Origin: Cryobacterium arcticum | GTDB lineage: Bacteria > Actinomycetota > Actinomycetes > Actinomycetales > Microbacteriaceae | Reading direction: 5' to 3' | DNA length: 64,000 nt | Assembly: GCF_001679725.1 (NCBI RefSeq) | Contig: NZ_CP016282.1 | Span: 2,232,001 to 2,296,000, forward strand | Shown here: one piece after another, positions 34,333 to 42,517 of the stretch | Layout: every line of letters begins with the position of its first letter | How positions within the stretch are numbered: position 1 is the first letter of the stretch | Made by a program: the position numbers and the translations under genes | Notes under the pieces: generated by a model | What the model was told of the DNA's origin: nothing | The model's database searches: none | The model's input: the letters and a program-made list of their open reading frames with translations, nothing else

Positions 34333-34408
34333 GTGGGTATAGCTCAGCTGGTAGAGCGCCTGGTTGTGGTCCAGGAGGTCGCGGGTTCAAGCCCCGTTAC
34401 TCACCCCA
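34333..34408 (+). tRNA. tRNA-His (anticodon GTG)
   Basis: Acceptor GTGGGTA/TACTCAC, D-arm GCTCAGCTGGTAGAGC, anticodon arm CCTGG-TTGTGGT-CCAGG (anticodon GTG), T-arm CGGGTTCAAGCCCCG and an encoded CCA. A terminator follows. Confidence 0.97.
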
Positions 34409-34417
34409 CGTCAGAAC

Positions 34418-34443
34418 AGTCCCGGTCTCAACAGACCGGGACT
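34418..34443 (+). terminator. Intrinsic terminator of tRNA-His
   Basis: Perfect 11-bp stem AGTCCCGGTCT/AGACCGGGACT with loop CAAC, followed by TTCTGCTTT. Confidence 0.9.
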
Positions 34444-34473
34444 TTCTGCTTTAACGCGTGCCATGCTGAGTGG

Positions 34474-34824
34474 ATGCTCATGCTCAGCCACGACGACTTC
34501 GAACGTCTCGTCATCGACGAACTCGATCTGCTCCCCGACGACATGGTCGACGGCCTCGACAACGTCATCTTCGTGGTGGAGGACCGCCCCGAAGACGGCA
34601 GCCTGGACACCCTCGGCCTGTACGACGGCGTGGCCCTGACCGAACGGGGCCAGTACGGCTTCGGCGAGATGCCCGACCGTATCATCATCTTCCGCGAGCC
34701 CCTGCTGGCAATCGTGGCCGATCTCGAGGAGCTCCGGGACGAGGTGCACGTGACCCTGGTGCATGAAATCGCGCATTTCTATGGGATCGACGACGACAGG
34801 CTGCACGAGCTCGGCTGGGCCTGA
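34474..34824 (+). CDS. Metallopeptidase-like protein of the minimal zincin (HExxHxxGxxD) family
   Basis: A 116-residue protein with the zinc motif HEIAHFYGIDDDRL near its C-terminus, fitting HExxHxxGxxD of the small actinobacterial and related 'possible metallopeptidase' family. The N-terminal DDFERLVIDELDLLPDDMVDGLDNVIFVVED and YGEMP-type mid-section are usual. No signal peptide is present; activity is unproven for the family. ATG at 34474 lies 6 nt after CATGCT, a weak -10-like hexamer; ATG at 34480 is an alternative. Confidence 0.85.
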   Translation: MLMLSHDDFERLVIDELDLLPDDMVDGLDNVIFVVEDRPEDGSLDTLGLYDGVALTERGQYGFGEMPDRIIIFREPLLAIVADLEELRDEVHVTLVHEIAHFYGIDDDRLHELGWA

Positions 34825-34835
34825 CCCGGACCGGC

Positions 34836-34841
34836 TACCCT
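34836..34841 (+). promoter_or_regulatory. -10 box of leaderless DD-carboxypeptidase gene
   Basis: TACCCT, 5 nt before the ATG at 34847. Confidence 0.5.
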
Positions 34842-34846
34842 GAACC

Positions 34847-36151
34847 ATGAGCAGATTTCGTCCCGGCCGTGTGATCGGTATCTCGGTGGGAACGCTCGTG
34901 ATCCTGATGATCGGAGTCTACGGACCCGCCACCCTGCTGGGCCCGCTGCCCACCGCCGCCGTGACGCTCATGACACCGGACGCTCCGGTCGCGGCATCCA
35001 CCCCGGCGCTTCCGGCCGCCGGAACGAGCGGCATCCTGGCCCTCACCCCGGTCTCGGAAGCCGCCGACGCCGCTGACACCGACACGGCCGCCGCGACCGA
35101 CGGCGCCGCGGCACTGGGCGCGGCCCCGATCGCGACCGGTGGGGGCGCGGAAGCCCTGCCGATGGCATCCGCCGCCAAGATCATCACCGCGCTCGTGGTG
35201 CTCGACGCGAAGCCCCTCGCGGTGGGCGAGGCCGGCCCGGCCTACTCGCTCGTCACCGCGGACTACCAGGACTACCTCGACTACACCGCCGAGGACGCCC
35301 GGACCGTCATCGTGTTCCCCGGGGAGAGCTGGACGGAACGCGAAATGCTGCAGGCCATGATCCTGGGCTCCAGCAACAACCATGCCGATACCCTCGCCCG
35401 GTGGGCCTTCGGTTCCGTCGACGCCTACCTCGCCGCCGCCAACGAGTGGCTGGCCGCCAACGGGATGGGCGACACGACCGTCGTCGATGCGAATGGGCTG
35501 TCCGACGGGAGCGCCGGCACGGGCGCCGACCTGGCCCGCATCGCGGCCCTCGCCGCGACCAACCCGGTCATCGCGGACATCATCGCCAAGCCCGCCTCAG
35601 CGCTGGTCGGCCAGCGCGGGGTCAACAACACCACCGCCTACCTGCCCGACGAGGGCATCACCGGCATCTCGCGCAGCTACACGGATGCCGGCGGCGTCTG
35701 CTTCCTCTTCACCGCCGCGGTGACCGTCGACACGGAGACCTTCACGTTCGCGGGCGCGTTCCTCGGCGAACCCGACTACGACACGCTCACCGCCGATCTG
35801 ACGGCCCTGATGGCCTCGGCCCGCGCGGGGATCACCCAGCTGCCGGTGTTGACCCAGGGGGACGCCTACGCCACCCTGACGACAGCGTGGGGCGACACCG
35901 CCGATGCCGTGGTCGGCACGCCCAAGACCCGCTTCGGCTGGCAGGCCGCCACCCCGGGCGAAGCCGTCGTGGACCTCGACGCCGTGGCCACCGGGCGCGC
36001 GGGCAGCAGTGTCGGCCGGGTCACGGTGGACGCGTTCGGTGAGAGCGTCTCGTCGAACCTCAAACTGGAGAGAACCCTGACCGACCCCGGTCCGGGTTGG
36101 CGCCTGCTGCACCCGATTCCGCTGATCACCGCGCTCATCGACTCCCAGTAG
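34847..36151 (+). CDS. D-alanyl-D-alanine carboxypeptidase (penicillin-binding protein)
   Basis: A 434-residue exported serine peptidase that trims stem peptides of peptidoglycan. One N-terminal membrane helix (VIGISVGTLVILMIGVYGPATLL) serves as anchor or signal, then an Ala/Thr-rich stretch of about 75 residues. Motifs: SAAK (SxxK) in MASAAKIITALVVLD, SSNNHAD (SxN), and KTRFGW where the KTG triad is expected, so the third motif is changed to KTR. Leaderless start. A 16-bp repeat array and a hairpin follow. Confidence 0.85.
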   Translation: MSRFRPGRVIGISVGTLVILMIGVYGPATLLGPLPTAAVTLMTPDAPVAASTPALPAAGTSGILALTPVSEAADAADTDTAAATDGAAALGAAPIATGGGAEALPMASAAKIITALVVLDAKPLAVGEAGPAYSLVTADYQDYLDYTAEDARTVIVFPGESWTEREMLQAMILGSSNNHADTLARWAFGSVDAYLAAANEWLAANGMGDTTVVDANGLSDGSAGTGADLARIAALAATNPVIADIIAKPASALVGQRGVNNTTAYLPDEGITGISRSYTDAGGVCFLFTAAVTVDTETFTFAGAFLGEPDYDTLTADLTALMASARAGITQLPVLTQGDAYATLTTAWGDTADAVVGTPKTRFGWQAATPGEAVVDLDAVATGRAGSSVGRVTVDAFGESVSSNLKLERTLTDPGPGWRLLHPIPLITALIDSQ

Positions 36152-36191
36152 CACCCCGCAGACACCGAGCGGCAGCGCTTGTACAACACGC

Positions 36192-36255
36192 CGCCGATAT
36201 GACACGGCGCCGACATGACACGGTGCCGATATGACACAGCGCCGATACAGCAAAC
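36192..36255. repeat. 16-bp tandem array after the DD-carboxypeptidase gene
   Basis: Units CGCCGATATGACACGG (36192), CGCCGACATGACACGG (36208), TGCCGATATGACACAG (36224) and a decayed fourth (36240) run head to tail. Confidence 0.88.
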
Positions 36256-36282
36256 GCCGGCCCGGGTATCCCGGGACCGGCG
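36255..36282. terminator. Hairpin between convergent genes
   Basis: CGCCGG-CCCGGG-TAT-CCCGGG-A-CCGGCG forms a 12-bp stem with one bulge, placed between the DD-carboxypeptidase gene and the leftward small gene at 36299. Confidence 0.75.
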
Positions 36283-36298
36283 CTGACCTGCTGTGGTG

Positions 36299-36574
36299 TT
36301 AGAGAGCTGAGCCCCGATCGGGCTCGTCGTTCGACTCGACGGGGTCGCTGTCGCTGGAGTCGAAGGCGTAGCGCACGTGCAGCTTGCCCTGCACCTCGCG
36401 GGCGTCGACCTCGTCGTACCAGAACAGCGATTCCATGCTGTCGACGGCGGCGACCATGCTGATGCGTTCGTCGTGCTTGCCGTGCAGGAGCACGCGGGTG
36501 TCGGTCTGACCCTCCAGGGGGCCGTCCACGAACTCGACGGTGTATTCGGTGTTCTCGCTCTGGGGTGTTGTCAT
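36299..36574 (-). CDS. Small acidic hypothetical protein (91 aa)
   Basis: MTTPQSENTEYTVEFVDGPLEGQTDTRVLLHGKHDER and ESLFWYDEVDAREVQGKLHVRYAFDS read as a small beta-rich domain with a strongly acidic C-terminal tail. No family recognised. TAAGTT lies 6 nt before the ATG, giving a leaderless start; the kinase-like gene upstream ends 9 nt away, so the box sits right behind its stop. Confidence 0.65.
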   Translation of the reverse strand: MTTPQSENTEYTVEFVDGPLEGQTDTRVLLHGKHDERISMVAAVDSMESLFWYDEVDAREVQGKLHVRYAFDSSDSDPVESNDEPDRGSAL

Positions 36575-36580
36575 ACCCCC

Positions 36581-36586
36581 AACTTA
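36581..36586 (-). promoter_or_regulatory. -10 box of leaderless 91-residue gene
   Basis: TAAGTT on the minus strand, 6 nt before the ATG at 36574. Confidence 0.5.
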
Positions 36587-37180
36587 CTGCGGAGACGCGT
36601 TTTCGGCTGGGTTCCACGGCGTGTCCGCTGCAGCCGTCTGAGGGCGCGAGCGCGGCGGAGTGGCCAGCAGCCGCACCGTGGCCTGCCGTTCGGGTGTCTC
36701 CCGGTCGCGGTAGCCCGCCCAATCCCGTTGCCACTGGTCCCAGTGTGCCTCGAACACCCCGCCGTCCCGGGCCAGAGCGCGCTGTTTGCGGATGCCGTCG
36801 TCGGCATCCAGCCACACCCGCACATCGCTCACGGACGCGTGGGCACGGGCCAAGGTGCCGCAACCCTCGACGATCAGCGGCCGGTCGGCGGGCACGGCGT
36901 GCCACTCGGCCGCAGCCTCGGTCCCCCAGTCGAACCGGCGCCACCGAGCCGGGGCCCCGTCGTGGCGCGGAACGAGGACCTGCGTGCGGATGTGCTCGAT
37001 CGCCGCCTCCAGCCCGGCCCAGCCCGGGTAGATGTCGTCGAGCCGCACCAGGGTCGGCGCGACCGGTCCCGGCCAGGCTGCCACGAGGGCATCCGCGAGG
37101 GTGCTCTTGCCCGCCCCGCTCGGACCGTCGATGAGCACCACGGCACGCCCGCCCGCCCGGTGGCGGCCGAGGGCCCGCAT
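36584..37180 (-). CDS. P-loop NTPase, uridine kinase/AAA-like
   Basis: A protein of about 198 residues with Walker A DGPSGAGKSTLADAL near the N-terminus, RLDDIYPGWAGLEAA (Asp pair of nucleoside kinases), an IVEGCGTLARAHASVSDVRVWLDAD stretch with the base and Walker B-type strand, and an Arg-rich lid (RKQRALARDGG). The pattern fits small uridine-kinase-like enzymes; substrate unknown. The start is uncertain: ATG at 37180 is used, but GTG at 37192 or a TTG at about 37285 overlapping the ecfT stop would also keep the P-loop. It may be part of the ECF operon. Confidence 0.72.
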   Translation of the reverse strand: MRALGRHRAGGRAVVLIDGPSGAGKSTLADALVAAWPGPVAPTLVRLDDIYPGWAGLEAAIEHIRTQVLVPRHDGAPARWRRFDWGTEAAAEWHAVPADRPLIVEGCGTLARAHASVSDVRVWLDADDGIRKQRALARDGGVFEAHWDQWQRDWAGYRDRETPERQATVRLLATPPRSRPQTAAADTPWNPAENASPQ

Positions 37181-37271
37181 CGCGTGAAGCACCGGGGCCA
37201 GCAGGGCGCCGCTACCCGTCGCATCGGCGGGCGCGCCGGGGCCGGGCGGCACCGCCGCCGCAGCGCACAGA

Positions 37272-38066
37272 TCAGGCGAGGACAAAACGCCACGTTCCCG
37301 CCAGCACGGCCGCCGAGATCGCCGCGGCGGCGATGGTGAGGCCCAGGGCCACGACCACGACATCACGGCGGCCGAAGACCGACTCCCGAGCCCAGCTGCG
37401 CGGTTCGTCACTGCCGAAGCCCCTGGCCTCCATGGCCGTGGCGAGTTTGCTGCCCCGGCGCACCGACAGCACCAGCAGGGCGAACGCCAAGCCGGCAAAC
37501 CGGCGTGCCCGGCCGCGCAGTCCGCCGCCGTCGCCCACCCCTCTGGCCCGTCGGGCCAGGGCGAGCGAGTGCCAGTCGTCGATGAACATGCCCACGAGCC
37601 GCAGGCCGGCCAGGGCGCCGAGCACGAATCGTGCGGGCAGGCGCACTACCTGCGCCAGCCCGTCGGCGAGGTCGGTCGGGTCGGTCGTGGCGAGCAGCAC
37701 AATGCCCGGGATGCCGATGGCCAGCACCCGCAGACCGATCGCGAGTCCGAGCGCAACCGACCCCTCGGTGATCGTGACGAGGCCGGCGCCCCACAGCACC
37801 GCACCGGAATCCTGCCCGTAGAGCACCGTGGTGAGCATCCCGAAGGGAGCGGCGATCCAGACCGGGGCGGTGCGCAACCAGAATTGCCGGGCGTTCAACC
37901 CGCACCAGGCCAGCAGCACGGCCTCCAGCAGCAGCGCCGTCGCCGCCGACACCCAGTCGATGGAGAGCATCAACGCACAGCTGATCAGGAGGGCCACGGC
38001 GAGTTTGGCGACCGGGTTCACCCGGGCGATGGCACTGGGACGGATCTCGGGGGTCATCATGCTCAT
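37272..38066 (-). CDS. ECF transporter transmembrane component (EcfT)
   Basis: A 264-residue membrane scaffold of an energy-coupling factor importer. Several helices (VAKLAVALLISCALMLSIDW onward) lead to the cytoplasmic coupling region with two Ala-Arg-type motifs, here LALARRARGVG and ATAMEARGFGS. The ATG overlaps the EcfA stop as ATGA. Together with the fused EcfA and YkoE it forms a thiamine-precursor importer. Confidence 0.9.
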   Translation of the reverse strand: MSMMTPEIRPSAIARVNPVAKLAVALLISCALMLSIDWVSAATALLLEAVLLAWCGLNARQFWLRTAPVWIAAPFGMLTTVLYGQDSGAVLWGAGLVTITEGSVALGLAIGLRVLAIGIPGIVLLATTDPTDLADGLAQVVRLPARFVLGALAGLRLVGMFIDDWHSLALARRARGVGDGGGLRGRARRFAGLAFALLVLSVRRGSKLATAMEARGFGSDEPRSWARESVFGRRDVVVVALGLTIAAAAISAAVLAGTWRFVLA

Positions 38067-39703
38067 GGCGCGCCCGTCTCGGCCGGCGTCGTCGGCGTCG
38101 CAGCGGATGCGGGCACGATCGTGCCGGTCGAGATTGCGCCGGCCGATGCGGGGCCGGCTGCGGGCGCCATCACGAACCGGGCATCCGCGAGGGCGTCGAC
38201 GAAGTGGTCGTCGTGGGTGACGGCGACCACGGCCGTGCCCGTGTCAAGGAGTTCGGCAAGCAGCCGCACCAGTTCCGACCAGGTGCGGGAGTCCTGTCCG
38301 AAGGTGGGTTCGTCCAGGATCAGGAGCCGGGGCCGTGTGGCCAGCACTGTCGCCACCGACAGCCGGCGCTTTTCGCCGCCGGACAGAGTGAAGGGGTTGG
38401 CATCGGCGAGGTGCTCAAGGCGCAACCGGTCGAGGAGGCCGTCGACGCGGTCGGCCACGGCGGCGTCGCCGAGGCCGAGGGCGCGCGGGCCGATGGCGAG
38501 TTCGTCCCGCACGGATCCGGCCAGGAACTGGTGTTCAGGATCCTGGAACACAGTGCCGATGCGTTCGAGGAGGTCACGGGAGCGCCACGAGTGCGGGTCG
38601 GCACCCGGGATGCTTCCGCGCCGGGGTCCGCGTCCGGCTGCGCGCACGGGGCCGCCTGCGGCGACTGCCGTCAGGGCGGCCGTGGCGGTGAGCTGTCCCC
38701 CGGCCGGTGCCAGGAGCCCGGCCAGGGTCAACGCGAGCGTGGACTTTCCAACACCGTTGGGCCCGGTGATCGCCGTCGCGGTGCCCGCCGTCACGTCGAG
38801 GTCGATCCCTTCGGCCGCCACCATGGGGTGCCGGCGGGCAAAGGGCACCCGTCCCACAGCGAGACCGGCGGTGCTGAGGAGCACCTCGCCGGTGCGCTCG
38901 GGCAGCGGGCGCCGTTGGGGACGAGCGGGCGGGAAACGCGGGATCCACACTCCCGCGGCCGCCAGCCTGGCGCCCTCCGCCGTGAGCACCGAGGAGGTGG
39001 GCCCATCGGCCAAGATACCGCCGGCCGGGTCGAGCACGATGATGCGATCGACGATGTCCTGCCAGACCGCCACCCGGTGCTCGATCACGATGAGGGTCGC
39101 GCCCGAGGCCTGCACCGAACGGTGCACGGCATCGCGCACCTCCACGACGCCGGCGGGGTCGAGGTTCGCGGTCGGTTCGTCGAGCAGCACCAGGCCCGGT
39201 CGCATGGCGAGCACCCCGGCCAGGGCCAGCCGCTGTTTCTGGCCGCCGCTGAGCGCGCTGGTCGGATGCCGCAGCGGCAGGTCCAGCCCGACCTCGTCGA
39301 GGGCCTGCGTGACCCGCGGCCAGATCTCGGTCCTGGGCACACCCAGGTTCTCGCAGCCGAACGCGACATCGTCGCCGACGCGGGCCAGGACCACCTGCGA
39401 GTCGGGGTCTTGCAGCACGAGACCGACCCGGCCGCGCGCCTGACGCGGCCGGATGCCGTCGATGAGCAGCTCGCCGGTCTCGTCGCCGTCTTCGTCGTCA
39501 CCGAGCACCCCGGCCAGGGCGTGCATCAGGGTGCTCTTGCCGGCCCCGCTGGGTCCGAGTACGAGTACTCGCTCGCCGGGGCGGATGTCAAGATCGAGTC
39601 CGGAGACCGCCGGCCGGCTGCGTCCGGCGTGCCGCCAGCCCCAGCCGGAGGCCGTGACCCTCGCGCCGGTCACGCGCTCATCCCGCGGCGTCGGAGCAGG
39701 CAT
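38063..39703 (-). CDS. Fused ECF transporter ATPase (two ABC domains)
   Basis: A 546-residue protein with two ABC ATPase domains in one chain: Walker A GPSGAGKST at about 50-58 with signature LSGGQKQRLALAG, and Walker A GPNGVGKST at about 320 with LSGGEKRRLSVAT. Walker B are LVLLDEPTANLD and LLILDEPTFGQD. Such fusions (YkoD type) energise YkoE transporters. The frame upstream of MPAPTPRDE at 39703 is low quality. It ends in an ATGA overlap with ecfT and begins 10 nt after ykoE. Confidence 0.92.
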   Translation of the reverse strand: MPAPTPRDERVTGARVTASGWGWRHAGRSRPAVSGLDLDIRPGERVLVLGPSGAGKSTLMHALAGVLGDDEDGDETGELLIDGIRPRQARGRVGLVLQDPDSQVVLARVGDDVAFGCENLGVPRTEIWPRVTQALDEVGLDLPLRHPTSALSGGQKQRLALAGVLAMRPGLVLLDEPTANLDPAGVVEVRDAVHRSVQASGATLIVIEHRVAVWQDIVDRIIVLDPAGGILADGPTSSVLTAEGARLAAAGVWIPRFPPARPQRRPLPERTGEVLLSTAGLAVGRVPFARRHPMVAAEGIDLDVTAGTATAITGPNGVGKSTLALTLAGLLAPAGGQLTATAALTAVAAGGPVRAAGRGPRRGSIPGADPHSWRSRDLLERIGTVFQDPEHQFLAGSVRDELAIGPRALGLGDAAVADRVDGLLDRLRLEHLADANPFTLSGGEKRRLSVATVLATRPRLLILDEPTFGQDSRTWSELVRLLAELLDTGTAVVAVTHDDHFVDALADARFVMAPAAGPASAGAISTGTIVPASAATPTTPAETGAP

Positions 39704-39713
39704 CCGCCCACCC

Positions 39714-40472
39714 TCACCGCGTGGTCTGCGACGGGGTCTCGGTCTGCCGCAGAGCGCTCTCGCCAGGCCCGTCCTGGCCAGACGGGTCCTGGCCAGACGG
39801 GTGCTGGCCAGACGGGTTCTGGCCAGACGGGTTCTGGCCCGTCTGGCCGACCCGGCTCGCCTCCCGACCGGCCGCGAACCGGCTGAGCGCGCCCGTGCGG
39901 GCCAATCCCCGCACGGCAAGCCAGGACAGCAGGCCCGCGAGCACGGTGCCCGACACGACGGCGGACACGATGTAGACGGCCTTGTAGCCGACGTCGAGGG
40001 CGGCATAGCTCGTGAAGGTCGTGTCCAGCAGGCCGACCGCCACGCCGGCGCCGGCGCCGGCCAGCAGGGCCACGCCCAGCCGCCAGTTCGCGTAGAGGAA
40101 GAGCGCGAGGACGATCTCGGCCCCGAGTCCTTCGATGATGCCCCAGATCAGCGTCGAGAATCCCCACTGGGTTCCGATCAGCATGGAGACGACCGCCGCG
40201 ACGACCTCGGTGTAGACGGCCGCTCCGGGCTTACGGATGATCAGTCCGCCGAGAACGCCGGCGAACAGCCAGCCGCCGGCGAGCAGTCCCTCCAGGCCGG
40301 GGGTGAAGGCGAGCAGGGCGCTGAGCGGCGACCAGGCCAGTCCCCACGCCCAGAAGATGACGCCACTGGCGACGCCGATGACGCTGGCCACGACGATGTC
40401 CACGACGCGCCATTTCAGCACCCGAGGCGTGCGGGGTGTCGACGCGGTCAGACGTTTGGTTGATGCATGCAC
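39714..40472 (-). CDS. ykoE: ECF substrate-binding component YkoE (thiamine/HMP)
   Basis: A 252-residue S-component with about five helices between residues 24 and 190 (VVDIVVASVIGVASGVIFWAWG, FTPGLEGLLAGGWLFAGVLGGLII, TQWGFSTLIWGIIEGLGAEIVLALF). These are typical YkoE segments that bind thiamine or its pyrimidine precursor. A TPP riboswitch precedes it. The C-terminus is a cytoplasmic tail of QNPSG pentapeptides coded by 15-bp repeats. It heads the operon ykoE-ecfA-ecfT. Confidence 0.93.
   Translation of the reverse strand: MHASTKRLTASTPRTPRVLKWRVVDIVVASVIGVASGVIFWAWGLAWSPLSALLAFTPGLEGLLAGGWLFAGVLGGLIIRKPGAAVYTEVVAAVVSMLIGTQWGFSTLIWGIIEGLGAEIVLALFLYANWRLGVALLAGAGAGVAVGLLDTTFTSYAALDVGYKAVYIVSAVVSGTVLAGLLSWLAVRGLARTGALSRFAAGREASRVGQTGQNPSGQNPSGQHPSGQDPSGQDGPGESALRQTETPSQTTR
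39772..39846 (-). repeat. In-frame 15-bp repeats in the ykoE tail
   Basis: Five units of TCCTGGCCAGACGGG with small changes run from 39772 to 39846 and encode the pentapeptide (N/H/D)PSGQ repeatedly. Confidence 0.92.
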
Positions 40473-40512
40473 TGGTCGTGCCCTTTCCGTAGATGAATAC
40501 AGGGCACGGGAT

Positions 40513-40605
40513 TGAGAAGCCTCCCTGCGCTGGCATGATCCAGATCAGGTTCGACGGTCGAAGCTGAAGTAGCTTCCTCTCAGCCCGGTTCACCGGACTC
40601 CCGTG
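40513..40605 (-). promoter_or_regulatory. TPP riboswitch (THI element)
   Basis: On the minus strand the conserved blocks occur in order: ACGGGAGTCCGG, GGGCTGAGAGGAAGC, ACCGTCGAACCTGATCTGG, ATCATGCCAGCGCAGGGAGG. CTGAGA binds the pyrimidine and CTGATCTGG...GCGCAGGGA the pyrophosphate. It lies about 40 nt before the ykoE start and should shut off the transporter when thiamine pyrophosphate is plentiful, most likely by hiding the ribosome site. Confidence 0.97.
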
Positions 40606-40692
40606 TTCGATTCGAGTATAGACCGGCTGCGGGCACGGCGAAGCGGCGGGAGGCGGTCTCCGCTCCCCCGCGCGGGCCGTGCCGGCCCTGGC

Positions 40693-41022
40693 TTAGCGCT
40701 TGAGCGCGCGGATGATGCGCGCGATGGCCTTGCCGCTCACCCACACGAAGGGGATGCCGACGGCAAGCAGGGAGATCACGTTCGGCTCGAACCGGGCGGC
40801 CCCGCCCGACTTCACATAGGCGCCGATCGGGATGGCCATGCCGCCGCCGCCGCCGCCCGCCGCGCCCTCGGCGTCGTCGCCCTCGCCACCGCCGCCGAAG
40901 CCGTACTGCACGAGGGCGACGGGCACTATCGTGACGCCCTCGATCTGCACGGGGTCTCCGTAGGCCGACCGCACACCGATGTACCGAGCGTTTTCTGCGA
41001 GCTTCAAGGCGAGATTAGTCAT
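40693..41022 (-). CDS. GerW/YtfJ-family protein
   Basis: A 109-residue protein with the family pattern VQIEGVTIVPVALVQYGFGGGGEG, a Gly-rich loop, PIGAYVKSGGAARFEPNV and a hydrophobic end SLLAVGIPFVWV followed by basic residues. In Bacillus the relative YtfJ/GerW is needed for spore germination; these bacteria do not sporulate, so the role here is unknown. TAGCCT 6 nt before the ATG makes it leaderless. Confidence 0.82.
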   Translation of the reverse strand: MTNLALKLAENARYIGVRSAYGDPVQIEGVTIVPVALVQYGFGGGGEGDDAEGAAGGGGGGMAIPIGAYVKSGGAARFEPNVISLLAVGIPFVWVSGKAIARIIRALKR

Positions 41023-41028
41023 GCTGAA

Positions 41029-41034
41029 AGGCTA
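41029..41034 (-). promoter_or_regulatory. -10 box of leaderless gerW-like gene
   Basis: TAGCCT on the minus strand, 6 nt before the ATG at 41022. Confidence 0.55.
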
Positions 41035-41079
41035 CCCCCACTCCCCCGAACCGGTCAGGACCAGCCCGCCGCGCCGGGC

Positions 41080-41144
41080 CGGATGTCACGGCCGGATGTC
41101 ACGCCCGGATGTCACGGACGGATGTGACGCCCGCAGGTCACGGC
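41080..41144. repeat. 13-bp tandem array overlapping the dinB stop
   Basis: Five units of CGGATGTCACGGC or close variants start at 41080, 41093, 41106, 41119 and 41132; the last overlaps the dinB stop codon (41138-41140). Confidence 0.9.
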
Positions 41145-42430
41145 CGGTTCTGATCCGGCCGGCTCGCGGGTCCGGCATCCGGGGTGCCGAACGGGTGCAC
41201 GTCCCGTTTCGGCGCGCTGCCCCCGCCCAGTTGGGAGGCCGGGCGCACGATGCCCCGGCCGAAGCGCGCGGTGACGGTGTCGACGGCCAGTTCGGCCTCC
41301 CGCCAATCATCGTCGTCGTCCCAGAGGCCGAGCCCGGACCCGTCGCCGTTGCCCAGCTGCTCGGCACGAACCCCGATGAGGCGCACCCGGATGCCCCGCG
41401 CGGCGAGCACATCGAAGCTCGCGGCGACCTCCTCGTAGATGCGCCGGCCCACGTTGGTGGGGTCGGCGAGGGTGCGGGAGCGGGTCACGGTGCTGAAGTC
41501 CGCGTACCGCAGCTTGAGCACCACGGTGCGCGCGACGAGACCATTGCCGCGGAGTTTCGCGGCCACGGCGTCCGACTGCCGCAGCAGTTCGCTGCGCAAC
41601 CGGGCGACATCCGTCACGTCGTGCTCGAAGGTGACCTCGTGCCCGATGCTCTTCTCCTCGCGCTCCAGGTTGATCGAGCGGTGGTCGATGCCCCAGGACA
41701 GGTCGTGCAGCTTCTGCGCGCCGGCCACCCCGACGGCGCGTTCGAGCGTCTCGCGGGAGGCGTGGGCGATGTCGCGCACGTGGCGGAGCCCGAGCGCCAG
41801 CAGGGCCTGCTCGGTCGTGGCACCGACGCCCCAGAGTGCTCCGACGGGCAACGGATGCAGGAACCCGATCGTGTCGTCGGCGGGAATCACCAGCAGGCCG
41901 TCGGGCTTGGCCCGGCCGGAGGCCAGTTTGGCCACGAACTTCGTGGAGGCGGCTCCCACCGAGCAGGTCAACCCGGTCTCGGCGAACACCCGGGCTCGGA
42001 TCTTCTGCGCGATCTCGGCGGGCGACCCGTGCAGGCGGCGGGCGCCGGCGACGTCGAGGAAGGCCTCGTCGATACTGAGCGGCTCGACCAGCGGGGTCAT
42101 GTCCGCGAAGATGCCCATCACCTGCCTGGACACCTCCGCGTAGCGGCTCATGTGCGGTTCGAGGACCACGGCGGCCGGGCAACGGCGCAGGGCGACCGCC
42201 ATGGGCATGGCGGAGTTGACGCCGTACTTGCGGGCCACATAGTTCGCCGCCGTCACCACCGAGCGGCCGGAACGGTGACCCACGATGACGGGCAGGTGGG
42301 CGAGCTCGGGGTGGTCGAGCAGCTCGACGGAGGCGAAGAACGCATCCATGTCGATGTGCAGCATGGTGGCCGTGCTGTCATCGACGTCGATCCCCGTCGT
42401 CTGCCGGTCACTGCCGTCCTGCTTGCTCAT
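41138..42430 (-). CDS. dinB: DNA polymerase IV (Y-family translesion polymerase)
   Basis: A 430-residue error-prone polymerase. The metal-binding LHIDMDAFFASVE at about residue 25 and SIDEAFLD at about 120 are the palm carboxylates; YVARKYGVNSAMPM is the finger region, and the little-finger domain follows after LWGVG...DIAHAS. No C-terminal beta-clamp motif of clear consensus is seen, though LGGGSAPKRD is exposed. The first 22 residues are a charged lead before the core. AAAGG lies about 8 nt before the ATG. The stop lies inside a 13-bp repeat array. Confidence 0.95.
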   Translation of the reverse strand: MSKQDGSDRQTTGIDVDDSTATMLHIDMDAFFASVELLDHPELAHLPVIVGHRSGRSVVTAANYVARKYGVNSAMPMAVALRRCPAAVVLEPHMSRYAEVSRQVMGIFADMTPLVEPLSIDEAFLDVAGARRLHGSPAEIAQKIRARVFAETGLTCSVGAASTKFVAKLASGRAKPDGLLVIPADDTIGFLHPLPVGALWGVGATTEQALLALGLRHVRDIAHASRETLERAVGVAGAQKLHDLSWGIDHRSINLEREEKSIGHEVTFEHDVTDVARLRSELLRQSDAVAAKLRGNGLVARTVVLKLRYADFSTVTRSRTLADPTNVGRRIYEEVAASFDVLAARGIRVRLIGVRAEQLGNGDGSGLGLWDDDDDWREAELAVDTVTARFGRGIVRPASQLGGGSAPKRDVHPFGTPDAGPASRPDQNRP

Positions 42431-42517
42431 GCAGCGTACCTTTCTGCCGCCCAGGCCGCGAGTTCGAAACTACCTTCGATAATAACGGCTGCGCGGCCGG
42501 ACGGGGCCGAACGTTGG

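Noticed and set aside
37569..39443. A 624-codon plus-strand frame opposite ecfT/ecfA
   Set aside because: Antisense of an ABC ATPase with clear Walker motifs; Arg/Ser/Pro-rich product.
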